64,000 nucleotides of DNA from Rhizobium sp. ASV20 (GTDB taxonomy: Bacteria > Pseudomonadota > Alphaproteobacteria > Rhizobiales > Rhizobiaceae), in contig NZ_JAELTU010000016.1 in assembly GCF_016429015.1 (NCBI RefSeq), positions 1 through 64,000 on the forward strand, given 5' to 3'. Below, in pieces: positions 16,734 through 26,088 of the stretch. Each line of letters opens with the position of its first letter. The first letter of the stretch is position 1. A program made the translations under genes and the position numbers. The notes under the pieces were generated by a model. That model was not told the origin of the DNA. It saw only the letters and a list, made by a program, of their open reading frames with translations, and searched no databases.

Positions 16734-19090
16734 TGGAAACCTCATTGGCCAAGAAAAGGCTCGGACTGCGCTCGTTTCGCGCCAAGTTTCTGATCGTTGT
16801 CGGCGGCGCCGTGCTCTTCGACCTGATGGTCAGTGGCGGCCTCGCGCTCTGGAACGTTCACCGTCTTTCGCGCAATGCGACCACCGAGGTCGGTCAAGGC
16901 CTTGAGAAGGCGAGCCAGGATTACATCCGCTCCTATACGGACTCCACCGCCACGCAAGTGAGCCTTCTCATCGATCAGGTCCATTCCGACGTGAATGCGC
17001 TTGCCGGGGTATTGCAAGGACAGATCGACAATCCCGCAAGAAGTGGAGCTATCGGCTCCGCCATGGACAAGGCTTCTCCCGGCGCCGTAACGGTCACCTA
17101 TGATCCGAATGGCAAGTGGGCCCAAAATGCTCCCGGGACACCATCGGTCGTCAGCGTATGGGGTTACCTGCTGGACAAGGATCATCATCCCCTTCCCCAG
17201 GTTCAGGCCGATATAGAATGGAGTGCCGTGCTCAATCTGGTTGCGCCCTCTTTGTTGCACAATGGCGCGTCGAAGCTGCAGATGTATTACATCGGACCGA
17301 GAGAGCGCCCGATCTTCCGCACGGCTCCCTATACGACACAGGCACAGACCTTCGACCGGCTCTACCCGGGCCACAACACATCGGATTTCTGGACTTTCTT
17401 CTTTCCGGGTCTTTATGAATCCTGGCAGCAGTGGGCGGTGACCCCATCATCACGGCCGGTCGCCGATTACATTACCCAGACCGCTCCCTACACGGACGCG
17501 ATCACCGGAAAACTCATCGTCAGCTTCTTCCACCCATTATGGACCCCGGATCGACACGGCATTGCCGGCGCTGCCGGGGCAGATATCACACTCACACAGC
17601 TGGCGGAGATCGTCGAGAATGTGAAGGTCGCCCAAAGCGGCTTTGGCTTCCTGACGATGTCGAACGGAAACGTGGTCGCGATCAATCCGGTCGGCGAAAA
17701 GATCATCGGTCTGCGCGCCTCGAACGATGCGGCGACCAAGGGTGTGACCGGCCTCGATCGTTCATTGCGCAACAGCGTGCAAAAGGCCATCACGACGTTG
17801 CCGCTCGATGCCGACGGCGCAATCCAGCATATTTCCCTCGACGAACAGGGCGAACAGGTTCCCTATCTTGTCGTCGTCAAGCAGTTGCATCCGACCAATC
17901 TCTGGGTGGAAGGGCCTGTGCAGCGTGAAGTCATGTCGCTCGGGATCGTGGTGCCCGAACGCGAAATCTACGCCTCGCTCATCGCCGCCAAGGAGGAGAT
18001 ATCGCGCGCCACCAATCGCATCCTGCTCTATCAGATCATGGCGGTGCTAGTCTCGCTGATGATCGTCACGGCAGCGGTCTTTGCCGCTTCGAAACGTGTT
18101 ACCGGCGGCATCAGCGCGCTGGCAAGCGCGGCCAAGCGCATACAGGCAAAGGATTACTCGGTCAGGGTCGACATCTCCACCAAGGATGAAGTTGCGGAGG
18201 CCGGCATCGCCTTCAATCGCATGGCTGAGGATATCAGCTTCCATACCGAAAACCTCGAGAAGCTCGTGTCTGACCGGACCAGCGAAATCGAAGCGGCGAA
18301 GGAAGAGATTTCAACCCTGAACAGCCAGCTGAAAAGCGAAAATCTGAGGCTGGGTGCCGAACTCAATGTAGCGCGGCAGATACAACTCATGGTGCTGCCG
18401 CGCGCCAAGGAACTCACGGCCAATAAAAATCTGGAAATCGCGGCCTATATGCGCCCGGCCGATGAGGTCGGTGGCGACTATTACGACGTTCTGCAAAATG
18501 GAAACAATCTGAAGATCGGTATCGGCGACGTCACCGGTCACGGGCTTGAAAGTGGCGTGCTGATGCTGATGGTGCAATCGATCGCCCGCGCATTGCAGGA
18601 AGCCGGTGAAATGGATCCGGCGAAATTCCTGACCGATCTCAATCGCGCGATCTTCAAGAACATCGAACGAACAAAGACCGACAAGCATCTGACCTTGTCG
18701 TTTCTCGACTATGATGGCAAGCGACTGACGATCTCCGGTCAACACGAAGACATGATCATCGTCCGCCGGAACGGTGAGGTCGAACGGATCGATACCGGAG
18801 ATCTCGGCCTCCCCGTCGGCCTCGAACCCGACATAGCTCCCTATATCGATACACGGGAAATCGCCTTCGAAAGGGGCGACATGGTCGTGCTACACACAGA
18901 TGGCGTGACCGAAGCGGAAAACTCAAAAGGCGAATTGTTCGGCTTCGAACGGCTTTTGGAAGATGCCCGCCGCCTGCATGGCGGCACGGCCGAAGAAGTG
19001 GTCAAGGGTATACTCGATGACCTCATGACTTACATCGGAACCCAGAAGATTCATGACGATATTACTCTTGTCGTGATGCGGCACAGGTGA
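16730..19090 (+). CDS. Membrane PP2C (SpoIIE-type) phosphatase with sensor and HAMP domain, SiaA-like
   Basis: A 786-residue protein starting with ATGATG that overlaps the previous stop codon. It has a transmembrane helix at about 17-40, an extracytoplasmic Cache-like sensor at 45-425, and a second helix at 430-454. HAMP and a coiled coil follow (455-545), then a PP2C phosphatase from about 545 to the end. The metal-binding aspartates are present: EVGGDYYD, GDVTGHGLESG, LHTDGVTEAEN and HDDITLVV. It should dephosphorylate a STAS protein in response to an external signal, as SiaA and RsbU/RsbP do. It lies 3 nt ahead of the kinase gene, and both STAS domains are encoded in the same operon. Confidence 0.9.
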   Translation: MMETSLAKKRLGLRSFRAKFLIVVGGAVLFDLMVSGGLALWNVHRLSRNATTEVGQGLEKASQDYIRSYTDSTATQVSLLIDQVHSDVNALAGVLQGQIDNPARSGAIGSAMDKASPGAVTVTYDPNGKWAQNAPGTPSVVSVWGYLLDKDHHPLPQVQADIEWSAVLNLVAPSLLHNGASKLQMYYIGPRERPIFRTAPYTTQAQTFDRLYPGHNTSDFWTFFFPGLYESWQQWAVTPSSRPVADYITQTAPYTDAITGKLIVSFFHPLWTPDRHGIAGAAGADITLTQLAEIVENVKVAQSGFGFLTMSNGNVVAINPVGEKIIGLRASNDAATKGVTGLDRSLRNSVQKAITTLPLDADGAIQHISLDEQGEQVPYLVVVKQLHPTNLWVEGPVQREVMSLGIVVPEREIYASLIAAKEEISRATNRILLYQIMAVLVSLMIVTAAVFAASKRVTGGISALASAAKRIQAKDYSVRVDISTKDEVAEAGIAFNRMAEDISFHTENLEKLVSDRTSEIEAAKEEISTLNSQLKSENLRLGAELNVARQIQLMVLPRAKELTANKNLEIAAYMRPADEVGGDYYDVLQNGNNLKIGIGDVTGHGLESGVLMLMVQSIARALQEAGEMDPAKFLTDLNRAIFKNIERTKTDKHLTLSFLDYDGKRLTISGQHEDMIIVRRNGEVERIDTGDLGLPVGLEPDIAPYIDTREIAFERGDMVVLHTDGVTEAENSKGELFGFERLLEDARRLHGGTAEEVVKGILDDLMTYIGTQKIHDDITLVVMRHR

Positions 19091-19093
19091 GAG

Positions 19094-19648
19094 ATGACAA
19101 CTGCAACTTTCGGCCAGAAGCATCTGGTTTCGTTCGACACAGCCAACGCCCTGCGCATCAGTCTGTTTGACGGGCCACTTCATTTGGCCTGGCGACACTC
19201 GGCCATGACGTCGGATTTCATTGCCGAAACAATGTCGCTCGGCTTCCGTTCCTCCGAGCGGCAATACAAGACGATCCGGCACGACATCGGCTATCTGACA
19301 AACGAACTCATCGAAAACTCGATCAAGTTTCGCACCAGCGGTGAGATCGTGATTGAGGCGCTGACGGACGCTCACAGTTTCAGGATGCGGATAGCAAACC
19401 TGATTGACCTCGATGCGACGGCGCGCTTCCAGGAATTGCTGCACAAGGTAACGAATGGCGATCCCGGCGATCTCCTTATAGAACAGATCGAGGCCAGCGT
19501 TCTTGCGGGCGACAATGCGTCCGGGTTAGGACTGTTGACTCTGATGAGTGATTACCAGGTTCAGCTAGCCTGGCGCTTCGACGAGGACGGCCCGCACAAG
19601 CGGACGAAACTTCAAACCTATGCCGCGATGGCAATTTCATCATCGTGA
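19094..19648 (+). CDS. SiaB/Slr1658-like protein kinase of the partner switch
   Basis: A 184-residue soluble protein, the same length as Pseudomonas SiaB as I recall it. It has the N-box of the anti-sigma-factor kinase fold, YLTNELIENSIKF (near residue 75), with the Glu and Asn expected for Mg-ATP, and a Gly-rich ATP-lid-like stretch, DNASGLGLLTLMSDY, near 140. It should phosphorylate the STAS protein encoded 18 nt downstream, opposing the PP2C phosphatase encoded 3 nt upstream. The fold call rests on these motifs and the gene context; the kinase family is divergent and easy to miss by similarity search. Confidence 0.75.
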   Translation: MTTATFGQKHLVSFDTANALRISLFDGPLHLAWRHSAMTSDFIAETMSLGFRSSERQYKTIRHDIGYLTNELIENSIKFRTSGEIVIEALTDAHSFRMRIANLIDLDATARFQELLHKVTNGDPGDLLIEQIEASVLAGDNASGLGLLTLMSDYQVQLAWRFDEDGPHKRTKLQTYAAMAISSS

Positions 19649-19666
19649 ACCCGCGAGAGGCTGTTT

Positions 19667-20005
19667 ATGGAAATCAAAGAAGAAGCGTTCCGCGTCTGGT
19701 CCGAAGGTAGCACCCTATATTTCGACGGGACCATGCGTTTGGCTGGCCCAGACGCCTACGCGCCGGTCTACGATCTTGCCAGGCAGATCCTTCACGGAAG
19801 CGGCGGCAAGGCGACTTTCGATTTGACCGGTTTGCAGTTCCTGAACTCGTCCGGGATCAACTTGCTCGCCAAGCTGACCATCGAAGCCCGCAAGCATGCC
19901 GATATCCACCTTACGGTATGCGGTTCGTCACAAATCCCCTGGCAGATGAAGTCTCTGCCGAACCTGAAGAAGCTTCACCCACGTCTGGACCTGCGCCTGA
20001 CCTAG
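19667..20005 (+). CDS. STAS-domain regulator (Slr1659/SiaC-like anti-sigma antagonist)
   Basis: A 112-residue protein made of one STAS domain. The central [18 protein letters not shown] holds the conserved Ser that kinases of this type phosphorylate. The last strand pair ([16 protein letters not shown]) completes the fold. It is the last gene of the operon, 18 nt after the kinase gene. In Pseudomonas the equivalent small protein switches a diguanylate cyclase on when unphosphorylated; by analogy this one may act on the GGDEF-EAL protein, the methyltransferase fusion, or both. The domain is clear, the partner is inferred. Confidence 0.8.
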   Translation: MEIKEEAFRVWSEGSTLYFDGTMRLAGPDAYAPVYDLARQILHGSGGKATFDLTGLQFLNSSGINLLAKLTIEARKHADIHLTVCGSSQIPWQMKSLPNLKKLHPRLDLRLT

Positions 20006-20544
20006 TGTCGACGGCCTGAAGGCGTCTTGCTGATCCAAGCGCCCACGCAGCAAAAATCACCTAACGTGGCTCCGTGATCCGGCGCCGACGACGGCGCAGC
20101 CGAGATCATCCGGCGACCTCAATACTATCTCGTCATCCATCACAGCCTTGTGACGCTGCCGTTACCGCAGCGTGACCTAGCCCGCGCATAGTTTTGACAT
20201 CCCCCATACTTGATATCCGACACGCGCATATACTATGCGTAAAACAAGAATTATATATAGATTGAAATTATATTGAAAATGAAACAAATAATTACTTAAT
20301 TTATCAAAGCACAAATCCACAACTTAGAACATATTACTAAAAGTATATCACTCCGTCGAGTACATATAAAAATGGACAGAATGCAAAGTTTCCGCATTCC
20401 CTGCTAACGACAGCATAGTTAAATATTAGTAAACTATAATCTCAAGTTGCAGCAATGACATCTAATTGTAATCGCGTCTAACAAGGACAGAAACTCTGTT
20501 TTCCTTGAGCACTCGGGCTTTTGTCTAATTTCCGGGAGGGTTTG
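20006..20544. other. AT-rich intergenic region ahead of the polysaccharide operon
   Basis: 539 bases without a gene. The first 200 are GC-rich and contain a weak hairpin (20153-20173, 7-bp arms) that may end the signalling operon. From about 20215 to 20480 the sequence is strikingly AT-rich compared with the rest of the window. It holds the small palindrome at 20225-20239. Such a region is expected to carry an activated promoter and nucleoid-protein sites. Confidence 0.6.
20225..20239. promoter_or_regulatory. Palindrome CGCATA-TAC-TATGCG
   Basis: Perfect 6-bp arms around a 3-nt centre at the GC/AT boundary of the promoter region for the polysaccharide operon. It could be an operator; there is no direct evidence for the protein that binds it. 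Confidence 0.3.
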
Positions 20545-21558
20545 ATGGGCATAGCGTTCAAATCTGAAAGTTTATCTCAGAAGAATACGCAAAAAAGAAC
20601 AATTCTCGTTGCCGGCGGCGCGGGATTTCTCGGTTCACATCTTTGCGATCGGCTTTTGCAGAGCGGCCATGAGGTCATCTGTGTGGATGATTTCTCAACC
20701 GGACGGATAGACAATCTTAGACATCTGCTTCGCTATGATACGTTCAGCTTCATCCGCCATGACGTCATTGCTTCGCTCGATATACCGGTTCATGAGATCT
20801 ATAATCTGGCCTGTCCGGCATCGCCGCCGCACTACCAGGCCGATCCCATCCATACGATGAAAACATGTGTCTTCGGTTCGCTCAATCTTCTGGAGCTTGC
20901 GACCCGTCACCAGGCGCGCATCTTTCAGGCCTCCACCTCTGAAATCTATGGAGACCCCCAGGTACATCCGCAACCGGAGAACTATTGGGGCAACGTCAAT
21001 TCCTTCGGCCCCCGCTCATGCTATGACGAGGGCAAGCGCTCCGCCGAAACCCTCTTCCGGGATTTTCACGCCCAGCACGGTGTCGACATCAGAATTGCGC
21101 GGATATTCAACACCTATGGTCCGCGCATGCGTCCCGATGACGGCCGTGTCGTTTCCAACTTCATCGTGCAGGCCCTGAAAGGCGAGAATATCACCGTCTA
21201 TGGTGACGGATCCCAAACGCGGTCGTTCTGCTACGTCGCCGATCTGATCGAAGGGTTCATCCGCCTGATGGGCAATGAAACGACGATTCACACGCCGGTC
21301 AATCTCGGCAATCCGGCGGAATTTACCGTACGCGAGCTCGCTGAAAAGATCGTCACCATGACCGGCTCGTCATCGCATGTTGTCTACCAGCCTCTGCCGG
21401 TCGACGACCCGCGCCAGCGGCGACCCGATATCACCGTTGCCAAACGCGAACTTGGATGGGAACCATCCGTCGCCCTCGCGGATGGCCTGGAATCCACCGT
21501 CGCTTATTTCGAGCGGCAGCTTGTTCGTCCCAACAGCGAGCTTTTCGAGGTTGCGTGA
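20545..21558 (+). CDS. uxs1: UDP-glucuronate decarboxylase (UDP-xylose synthase)
   Basis: A 337-residue short-chain dehydrogenase/reductase-fold enzyme that converts UDP-glucuronate to UDP-xylose. The NAD site is [16 protein letters not shown]. The catalytic Tyr and Lys are in [10 protein letters not shown], with the preceding STSEIYGDP strand. [21 protein letters not shown] is typical of the Uxs branch. The ATG at 20545 has GGGAGGG eight bases upstream; a TTG start slightly upstream is possible but less likely. Its stop overlaps the start of the epimerase gene by one base. It is the first gene of a six-gene operon and supplies pentose precursor. The symbol follows S. meliloti. Confidence 0.88.
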   Translation: MGIAFKSESLSQKNTQKRTILVAGGAGFLGSHLCDRLLQSGHEVICVDDFSTGRIDNLRHLLRYDTFSFIRHDVIASLDIPVHEIYNLACPASPPHYQADPIHTMKTCVFGSLNLLELATRHQARIFQASTSEIYGDPQVHPQPENYWGNVNSFGPRSCYDEGKRSAETLFRDFHAQHGVDIRIARIFNTYGPRMRPDDGRVVSNFIVQALKGENITVYGDGSQTRSFCYVADLIEGFIRLMGNETTIHTPVNLGNPAEFTVRELAEKIVTMTGSSSHVVYQPLPVDDPRQRRPDITVAKRELGWEPSVALADGLESTVAYFERQLVRPNSELFEVA

Positions 21559-22544
21559 TGTCCAGGGAAACAATACTCGTCGTGGGTGGCGCCGGCTTCA
21601 TCGGCAGCCACACCGCCAAGCACCTTCATAGCCAAGGTTTCGAGCCGGTCGTCTATGACAATCTGTCGACCGGCCACCCGATGTCGGTGCGGTGGGGACC
21701 GTTGGTGGAGGGGGATATCCTCAACACGTGGCGGCTTGCGGAAACGATCCTCCAATACAAGCCCGCGGCGATCATCCATTTCGCGGCATCGGCCTATGTC
21801 GGCGAGTCCGTAGAAAATCCCGCGAAATACTATGCAAACAATGTGAACGGCACGCTGTCCGTGCTGGAAGCATGTCGTCGGGCGAATGCGGACAAGCTGA
21901 TTTTCTCGTCGAGCTGCGCAATCTACGGAATTCCGGATCACCTGCCGATCCGCGAAACCGAGACACCGCGCCCCATCAATCCCTATGGCAGAACGAAGCT
22001 GATCGCCGAACATATGCTCGCCGATTACTCATCTGCCTATGGGCTCAATTATGTGGCCCTGCGCTACTTCAACGCCTCAGGTGCCGATCCGGAGCGCGAA
22101 CTCGGTGAGTGGCACAATCCCGAAACGCATCTCATCCCCCGCGCCTTGCTGGCAACCGGGGGGGCGCTCGAGACACTGGATGTTTTTGGCGGCGACTATG
22201 ATACGCCCGATGGCACGTGCGTCCGCGACTACATCCATGTGACCGACCTTGCCAGGGCGCATGTCCTGGCGGTGGAATATCTCCTGTCGGGCAGAAACAA
22301 TCTTGCCGTCAATCTCGGAACCGGACGCGGCACTTCGATCAAGGAAATCATCCATGCGATCGAACGCGTCTGCGGCCGGCCGGTTCCTGTCGCCATGCGC
22401 ATGCGCCGTGCGGGTGATCCGCCTGCCCTCTACGCAGCGTCGGATCTTGCTGCCGAAAAACTCGGCTTCCGCGCTCTTTATTCGGACATTGAAACGATCA
22501 TCCGGACAGCCGCCCCCTTCTTCGGATTGGAGGTGCGGGCATGA
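21558..22544 (+). CDS. UDP-sugar 4-epimerase (GalE/Uxe type)
   Basis: A 328-residue enzyme of the GalE family. VVGGAGFIGSHTAKHL binds NAD, SSSCAIYG precedes the catalytic pair in NPYGRTKLIAEHML, and LRYFNASGAD is the family signature. It interconverts UDP-hexoses or, as for Uxe in S. meliloti, UDP-xylose and UDP-arabinose. Translation starts inside the uxs stop codon (TGATG), and the end overlaps the glycosyltransferase start (ATGA). Coupling to a UDP-xylose synthase makes UDP-arabinose the most likely product here, though dual specificity is possible. Confidence 0.88.
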   Translation: MSRETILVVGGAGFIGSHTAKHLHSQGFEPVVYDNLSTGHPMSVRWGPLVEGDILNTWRLAETILQYKPAAIIHFAASAYVGESVENPAKYYANNVNGTLSVLEACRRANADKLIFSSSCAIYGIPDHLPIRETETPRPINPYGRTKLIAEHMLADYSSAYGLNYVALRYFNASGADPERELGEWHNPETHLIPRALLATGGALETLDVFGGDYDTPDGTCVRDYIHVTDLARAHVLAVEYLLSGRNNLAVNLGTGRGTSIKEIIHAIERVCGRPVPVAMRMRRAGDPPALYAASDLAAEKLGFRALYSDIETIIRTAAPFFGLEVRA

Positions 22545-24373
22545 CCTCGATCCGGACACGTGCTCTTGCCACCCAAGACCAGCGATCGATGACCCGAATT
22601 CTACAGGGTCCTCAGCGCGTGGAGTATATTGCTTGCGCGACATTGTGGCTCGCCGCGCTCGGATATTTCTGGAGCTGGTGGCTTACCCCCGCACACCATG
22701 TGGATGCGATAGGATCTGTTCTGCTCACGCTGGTGCTCGCCTGGGTGACGATCATCCCGGCCTATTTCATCGCGGTGTTCTTTCGCGCCAGGAAACCGTC
22801 GGGGCCTCTGCAGCTTCCTGCCGGCAGTCGCGTGGCGATGGTGGTTACGAAAGCGCCCTCTGAACCCTTCGCAATCGTCGCCCGGACGTTGCACGCGATG
22901 CTGACGCAAGAGGTCCCGCATGATACCTGGCTTGCAGACGAGGACCCATCACCCTCAACGCTGGACTGGTGCCGCAAACACGGCGTCCAGGTTTCCACTC
23001 GCAAGGGGCGCGAGGATTATCATCGCAAGAGCTGGCCGAGGCGCACTCGCTGCAAGGAAGGAAACCTAGCCTTCTTCTACGACCAATACGGCTATGAGCG
23101 GTATGACTTCGTTGCGCAGCTCGATGCCGATCATGTGCCCGAGCAAGGCTATCTCTTCCAGATGCTTCGTCCTTTTGCAGATCCGGCGATCGGCTATGTG
23201 TCTGCGCCGAGCATCTGCGATCAGAATGCATCCGAAAGCTGGTCGGCCCGTGGCCGTCTGTATGCCGAAGCCAGCATGCATGGGTCGCTGCAGGCCGGGT
23301 TCAATTGCGGCCTCGCTCCTCTTTGCATCGGCTCGCACTACGCCGTCCGCACCAAGGCCCTGCGTAGCATCGGGGGACTAGGGCCAGAGCTGGCGGAGGA
23401 TCACTCCACCACGCTGATGATGAATGCGCACGGCTGGCGCGGTGTCCATGCGCTCGACGCCATCGCCCATGGTGACGGGCCACGCACCTTTGCCGATCTC
23501 ATCACCCAGGAGTTTCAATGGTCCCGCAGCCTGATGATGATCCTGCTGCAATATTCGCCAGAATTGGTCAAACGGCTACCCCTGCGCCTCAAGATCCAGT
23601 TCCTGTTTGCGCAGCTCTGGTATCCGCTGTTCTCGCTCTTCATGGCGCTGATGTTTGTTCTGCCGGTCATCGCGCTCGTTCGCGGAAAGACCTTCGTCGA
23701 CGTCTCCTACCCCGACTTCCTGCTGCATTTTGTGCCGCAATCAATTCTGTTGATCGTCTGTGCCTATCGCTGGCGCAGGACGGGGACATTCCGGTCGATC
23801 GACGCCAAGATCTTGAGCTGGGAGATGACGCTGTTCCTGTTCGCTCGCTGGCCGTGGGCGTTAGCAGGAACGCTTGCCGCCATTCGCGATCACACGACCG
23901 GATCTTTCGTGGACTTCCGGGTGACGCCGAAAGGCACTTCCGATGTCGATCCGATACCCTTCAGGGTACTTGCGCCCTATTGCATGTTGTCTCTTGCTTC
24001 TATCCTGCCGGTACTGCTTGTCGGCATCGCAGGAGAGGCCGGCGGCTTCTACATCTTCGCGACGCTCAACGCCGCCATCTATACGCTGCTGCTGGTGGTG
24101 ATCGTCCGCCAGCACGCCCACGAAAACTCCGTCAAGACGGATAGGCGCTTCTACCGTCCAGCGCTTGCAAGCGGTTTGCTCGCCCTGACTGCGCTACCCG
24201 TCGTCGGGCTCGTTGAGCGCGGCCACGACGGTGTGCAATCGCTGGCCTGGAACGCGGACGGTTACACGCTGTTCGAAGAGCGCTCTTCGGTGGCAGGTGC
24301 GGGTATTGGAGGACGAGGACTGCATCGGATGGTGTTCCATCCGCACTGGCAGATAAACGACACGGATAACTGA
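22541..24373 (+). CDS. Cellulose-synthase-like family 2 glycosyltransferase, inner membrane
   Basis: A 610-residue processive-type GT2 enzyme. Two N-terminal membrane helices (about 30-50 and 58-80) precede the cytoplasmic GT-A domain with its signature residues: WLADEDPS, the DAD of AQLDADHVPE, AEDHST in place of TED, and QEFQWSRS in place of QxxRW. Four or five C-terminal helices follow from about 355. The usual BcsA PilZ domain is absent, so c-di-GMP would have to act elsewhere. It should polymerise and export a glycan, probably using the nucleotide pentose made by the two preceding genes. It overlaps the epimerase gene by four bases. Confidence 0.88.
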   Translation: MTSIRTRALATQDQRSMTRILQGPQRVEYIACATLWLAALGYFWSWWLTPAHHVDAIGSVLLTLVLAWVTIIPAYFIAVFFRARKPSGPLQLPAGSRVAMVVTKAPSEPFAIVARTLHAMLTQEVPHDTWLADEDPSPSTLDWCRKHGVQVSTRKGREDYHRKSWPRRTRCKEGNLAFFYDQYGYERYDFVAQLDADHVPEQGYLFQMLRPFADPAIGYVSAPSICDQNASESWSARGRLYAEASMHGSLQAGFNCGLAPLCIGSHYAVRTKALRSIGGLGPELAEDHSTTLMMNAHGWRGVHALDAIAHGDGPRTFADLITQEFQWSRSLMMILLQYSPELVKRLPLRLKIQFLFAQLWYPLFSLFMALMFVLPVIALVRGKTFVDVSYPDFLLHFVPQSILLIVCAYRWRRTGTFRSIDAKILSWEMTLFLFARWPWALAGTLAAIRDHTTGSFVDFRVTPKGTSDVDPIPFRVLAPYCMLSLASILPVLLVGIAGEAGGFYIFATLNAAIYTLLLVVIVRQHAHENSVKTDRRFYRPALASGLLALTALPVVGLVERGHDGVQSLAWNADGYTLFEERSSVAGAGIGGRGLHRMVFHPHWQINDTDN

Positions 24374-24555
24374 AGCTCATGACGGGAAGGACGCCATCGG
24401 CGGGAGACCCAAATGACAATGGTTGTTGATGGTACCGGACATGCAGACCTGAGCGGCGGCGGATGCTTTGCCGAACGGACGATCGACAGCTTTCGAAATC
24501 GGCGTCCGGCCGCTTCGACAAAACCGCGCTTCGATCAAATTATGGGAGAAATGAT

Positions 24556-25095
24556 ATGAAGTCATTGAAGAATATAGCCTCCCTTACCCCTGCGGCATCG
24601 CTTGCGCTTGCGGTCGTTCTTGGGCTTGGAGCGGGGAGCGGCCCGGTTCAAGCCGCGACAACCACAACATTGCCGGATGGCGCAAGGCCGATGACGGCGG
24701 TTGAGCTCTACACGCTCTATCACGACAAGAGCTGGCGCTGGCCCGACGGCGCGGGCCGAATGCAGAACATCGACAGACGGTTTTCCGCCTGGGTCGACGG
24801 AACGGGAGGGCAGTCCTGGGCCGAGGGTCGATGGGCCGTGACCGATAACGGCCGCCTATGTCTTGACGCAACCTGGCACGCCGCGAACGGCCAGTTTCCC
24901 GCCAAGACCTGCTTCGTTCACCGCATACTCGACGGAACGATCTATCAAAAAAGGGAGACCGGCGGCACATGGTTCGTGTTTCGCCATCCCGTCACGACAC
25001 AAACCGACGAGGCGACAAAGCTGGTCGCCGATGATCTGGTCTCACAGCGACTTGAAACCATGAAGGCCGCCCTGACCGTTCACAAAACCGAATGA
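24556..25095 (+). CDS. DUF995-family secreted protein
   Basis: A 179-residue protein with a signal peptide (hydrophobic 10-28, cleavage near VQA-AT) followed by one DUF995 domain. Landmarks are PMTAVELYTLYHDKSWRW, a run of conserved Trp residues, GRLCLDATWHA, a Cys pair, and GTWFVFRH near the end. DUF995 proteins are found in rhizobial surface-polysaccharide loci; their function is not known. The ATG at 24556 opens the signal peptide and follows GGGAGAAATG. It lies between the glycosyltransferase and glycosidase genes in one operon, so I infer a periplasmic role in glycan export or processing. Confidence 0.75.
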   Translation: MKSLKNIASLTPAASLALAVVLGLGAGSGPVQAATTTTLPDGARPMTAVELYTLYHDKSWRWPDGAGRMQNIDRRFSAWVDGTGGQSWAEGRWAVTDNGRLCLDATWHAANGQFPAKTCFVHRILDGTIYQKRETGGTWFVFRHPVTTQTDEATKLVADDLVSQRLETMKAALTVHKTE

Positions 25096-25113
25096 GGGAA
25101 GGAGGATAATCCG

Positions 25114-26058
25114 ATGAAAACCCTAACGAAACTGACGACTGCGTTGCTCGCGACCGGCGTCCTTTGCGGAGGAGTGTACGCTGCCACAGGCGGCCTGGAC
25201 GCAAGAGCCGATACCCGGCCCCTGTTCAACGACAAGAGGCCAATTCTCACGCCGCAATCGTTGCCGGGAGGTGCCTACGATCCGAATGGCGACTTCTCCA
25301 ATGATCCGAATCCCAAGATCGAGCATCTCTTCCTGCCTTGGGAGGATGTCGATCTGTCGACCTTGAACACAGCGGATGACTATGCACACAAACGTGGTCG
25401 TTCGCTGCTGATCACCATCGAACCCTGGTCGTGGGCACGCAACTGGCGTGTCACGCCGACCGATCTGCTCAATGGGATTCTGGCTGGTCACTATGATTCC
25501 AACATGACGGCAATCTGCTCGGCGGCCTCCAAGCTCAACACTCCGGTTACCATCCGTTGGGCCCAGGAAATGGACGAGAAGAACGGGCAATTCACCTGGG
25601 CATACTGGAAGCCGGACGACTATGTAAAAGCTTACAGGCACGCCGTGACCGTGTGCCGCAAGAGCCTGCCGACGGCAAAGTACATGTGGTCCCCAATGGG
25701 CAAGGAAGGACTCGAAGCCTACTATCCCGGCGATTCATTTGTGGATGTCGTCGGCTTGTCGGTGTTCGGCTACCAACCGTTCGATCAGCGTACGCTGGGC
25801 CGGGATTCGACCTTCGTCGAGGCGACCAAACCCGGATACGATCGCGTCAAGCGCTTCAAGAAGCCCATCGTTATCGCGGAACTGGGTTATCAGGGGAATG
25901 AGGCTTACACGCATGGTTGGGCCGAAGAAGCCAACAAGCGCCACAGCGAGTTCCCTGACCTGCAAGCTGTCGTCTACTTCAACGACCGCGAAGTCTATCC
26001 CTGGCCCTATGGCCTTGGCCGACCGGACTGGCGCGTTGCCAGCCCCCTGTTGAACTGA
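25114..26058 (+). CDS. Secreted glycoside hydrolase family 26-like protein
   Basis: A 314-residue protein with a signal peptide (residues 1-24, GVYA-AT) and a TIM-barrel hydrolase of the GH26 (beta-mannanase) type. The two catalytic glutamates are likely in TIRWAQEMD (acid/base) and VIAELGYQG (nucleophile). Hydrolases encoded beside glycan synthases commonly trim or release the polymer, as BcsZ does for cellulose; that role is inferred here. An AAGGAGG site precedes the ATG. It lies 18 nt after the first DUF995 gene and 30 nt before the second. Confidence 0.8.
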   Translation: MKTLTKLTTALLATGVLCGGVYAATGGLDARADTRPLFNDKRPILTPQSLPGGAYDPNGDFSNDPNPKIEHLFLPWEDVDLSTLNTADDYAHKRGRSLLITIEPWSWARNWRVTPTDLLNGILAGHYDSNMTAICSAASKLNTPVTIRWAQEMDEKNGQFTWAYWKPDDYVKAYRHAVTVCRKSLPTAKYMWSPMGKEGLEAYYPGDSFVDVVGLSVFGYQPFDQRTLGRDSTFVEATKPGYDRVKRFKKPIVIAELGYQGNEAYTHGWAEEANKRHSEFPDLQAVVYFNDREVYPWPYGLGRPDWRVASPLLN

Positions 26059-26088
26059 TCGTTGCGATGAAAGGTTGAGGAGAAGCAA

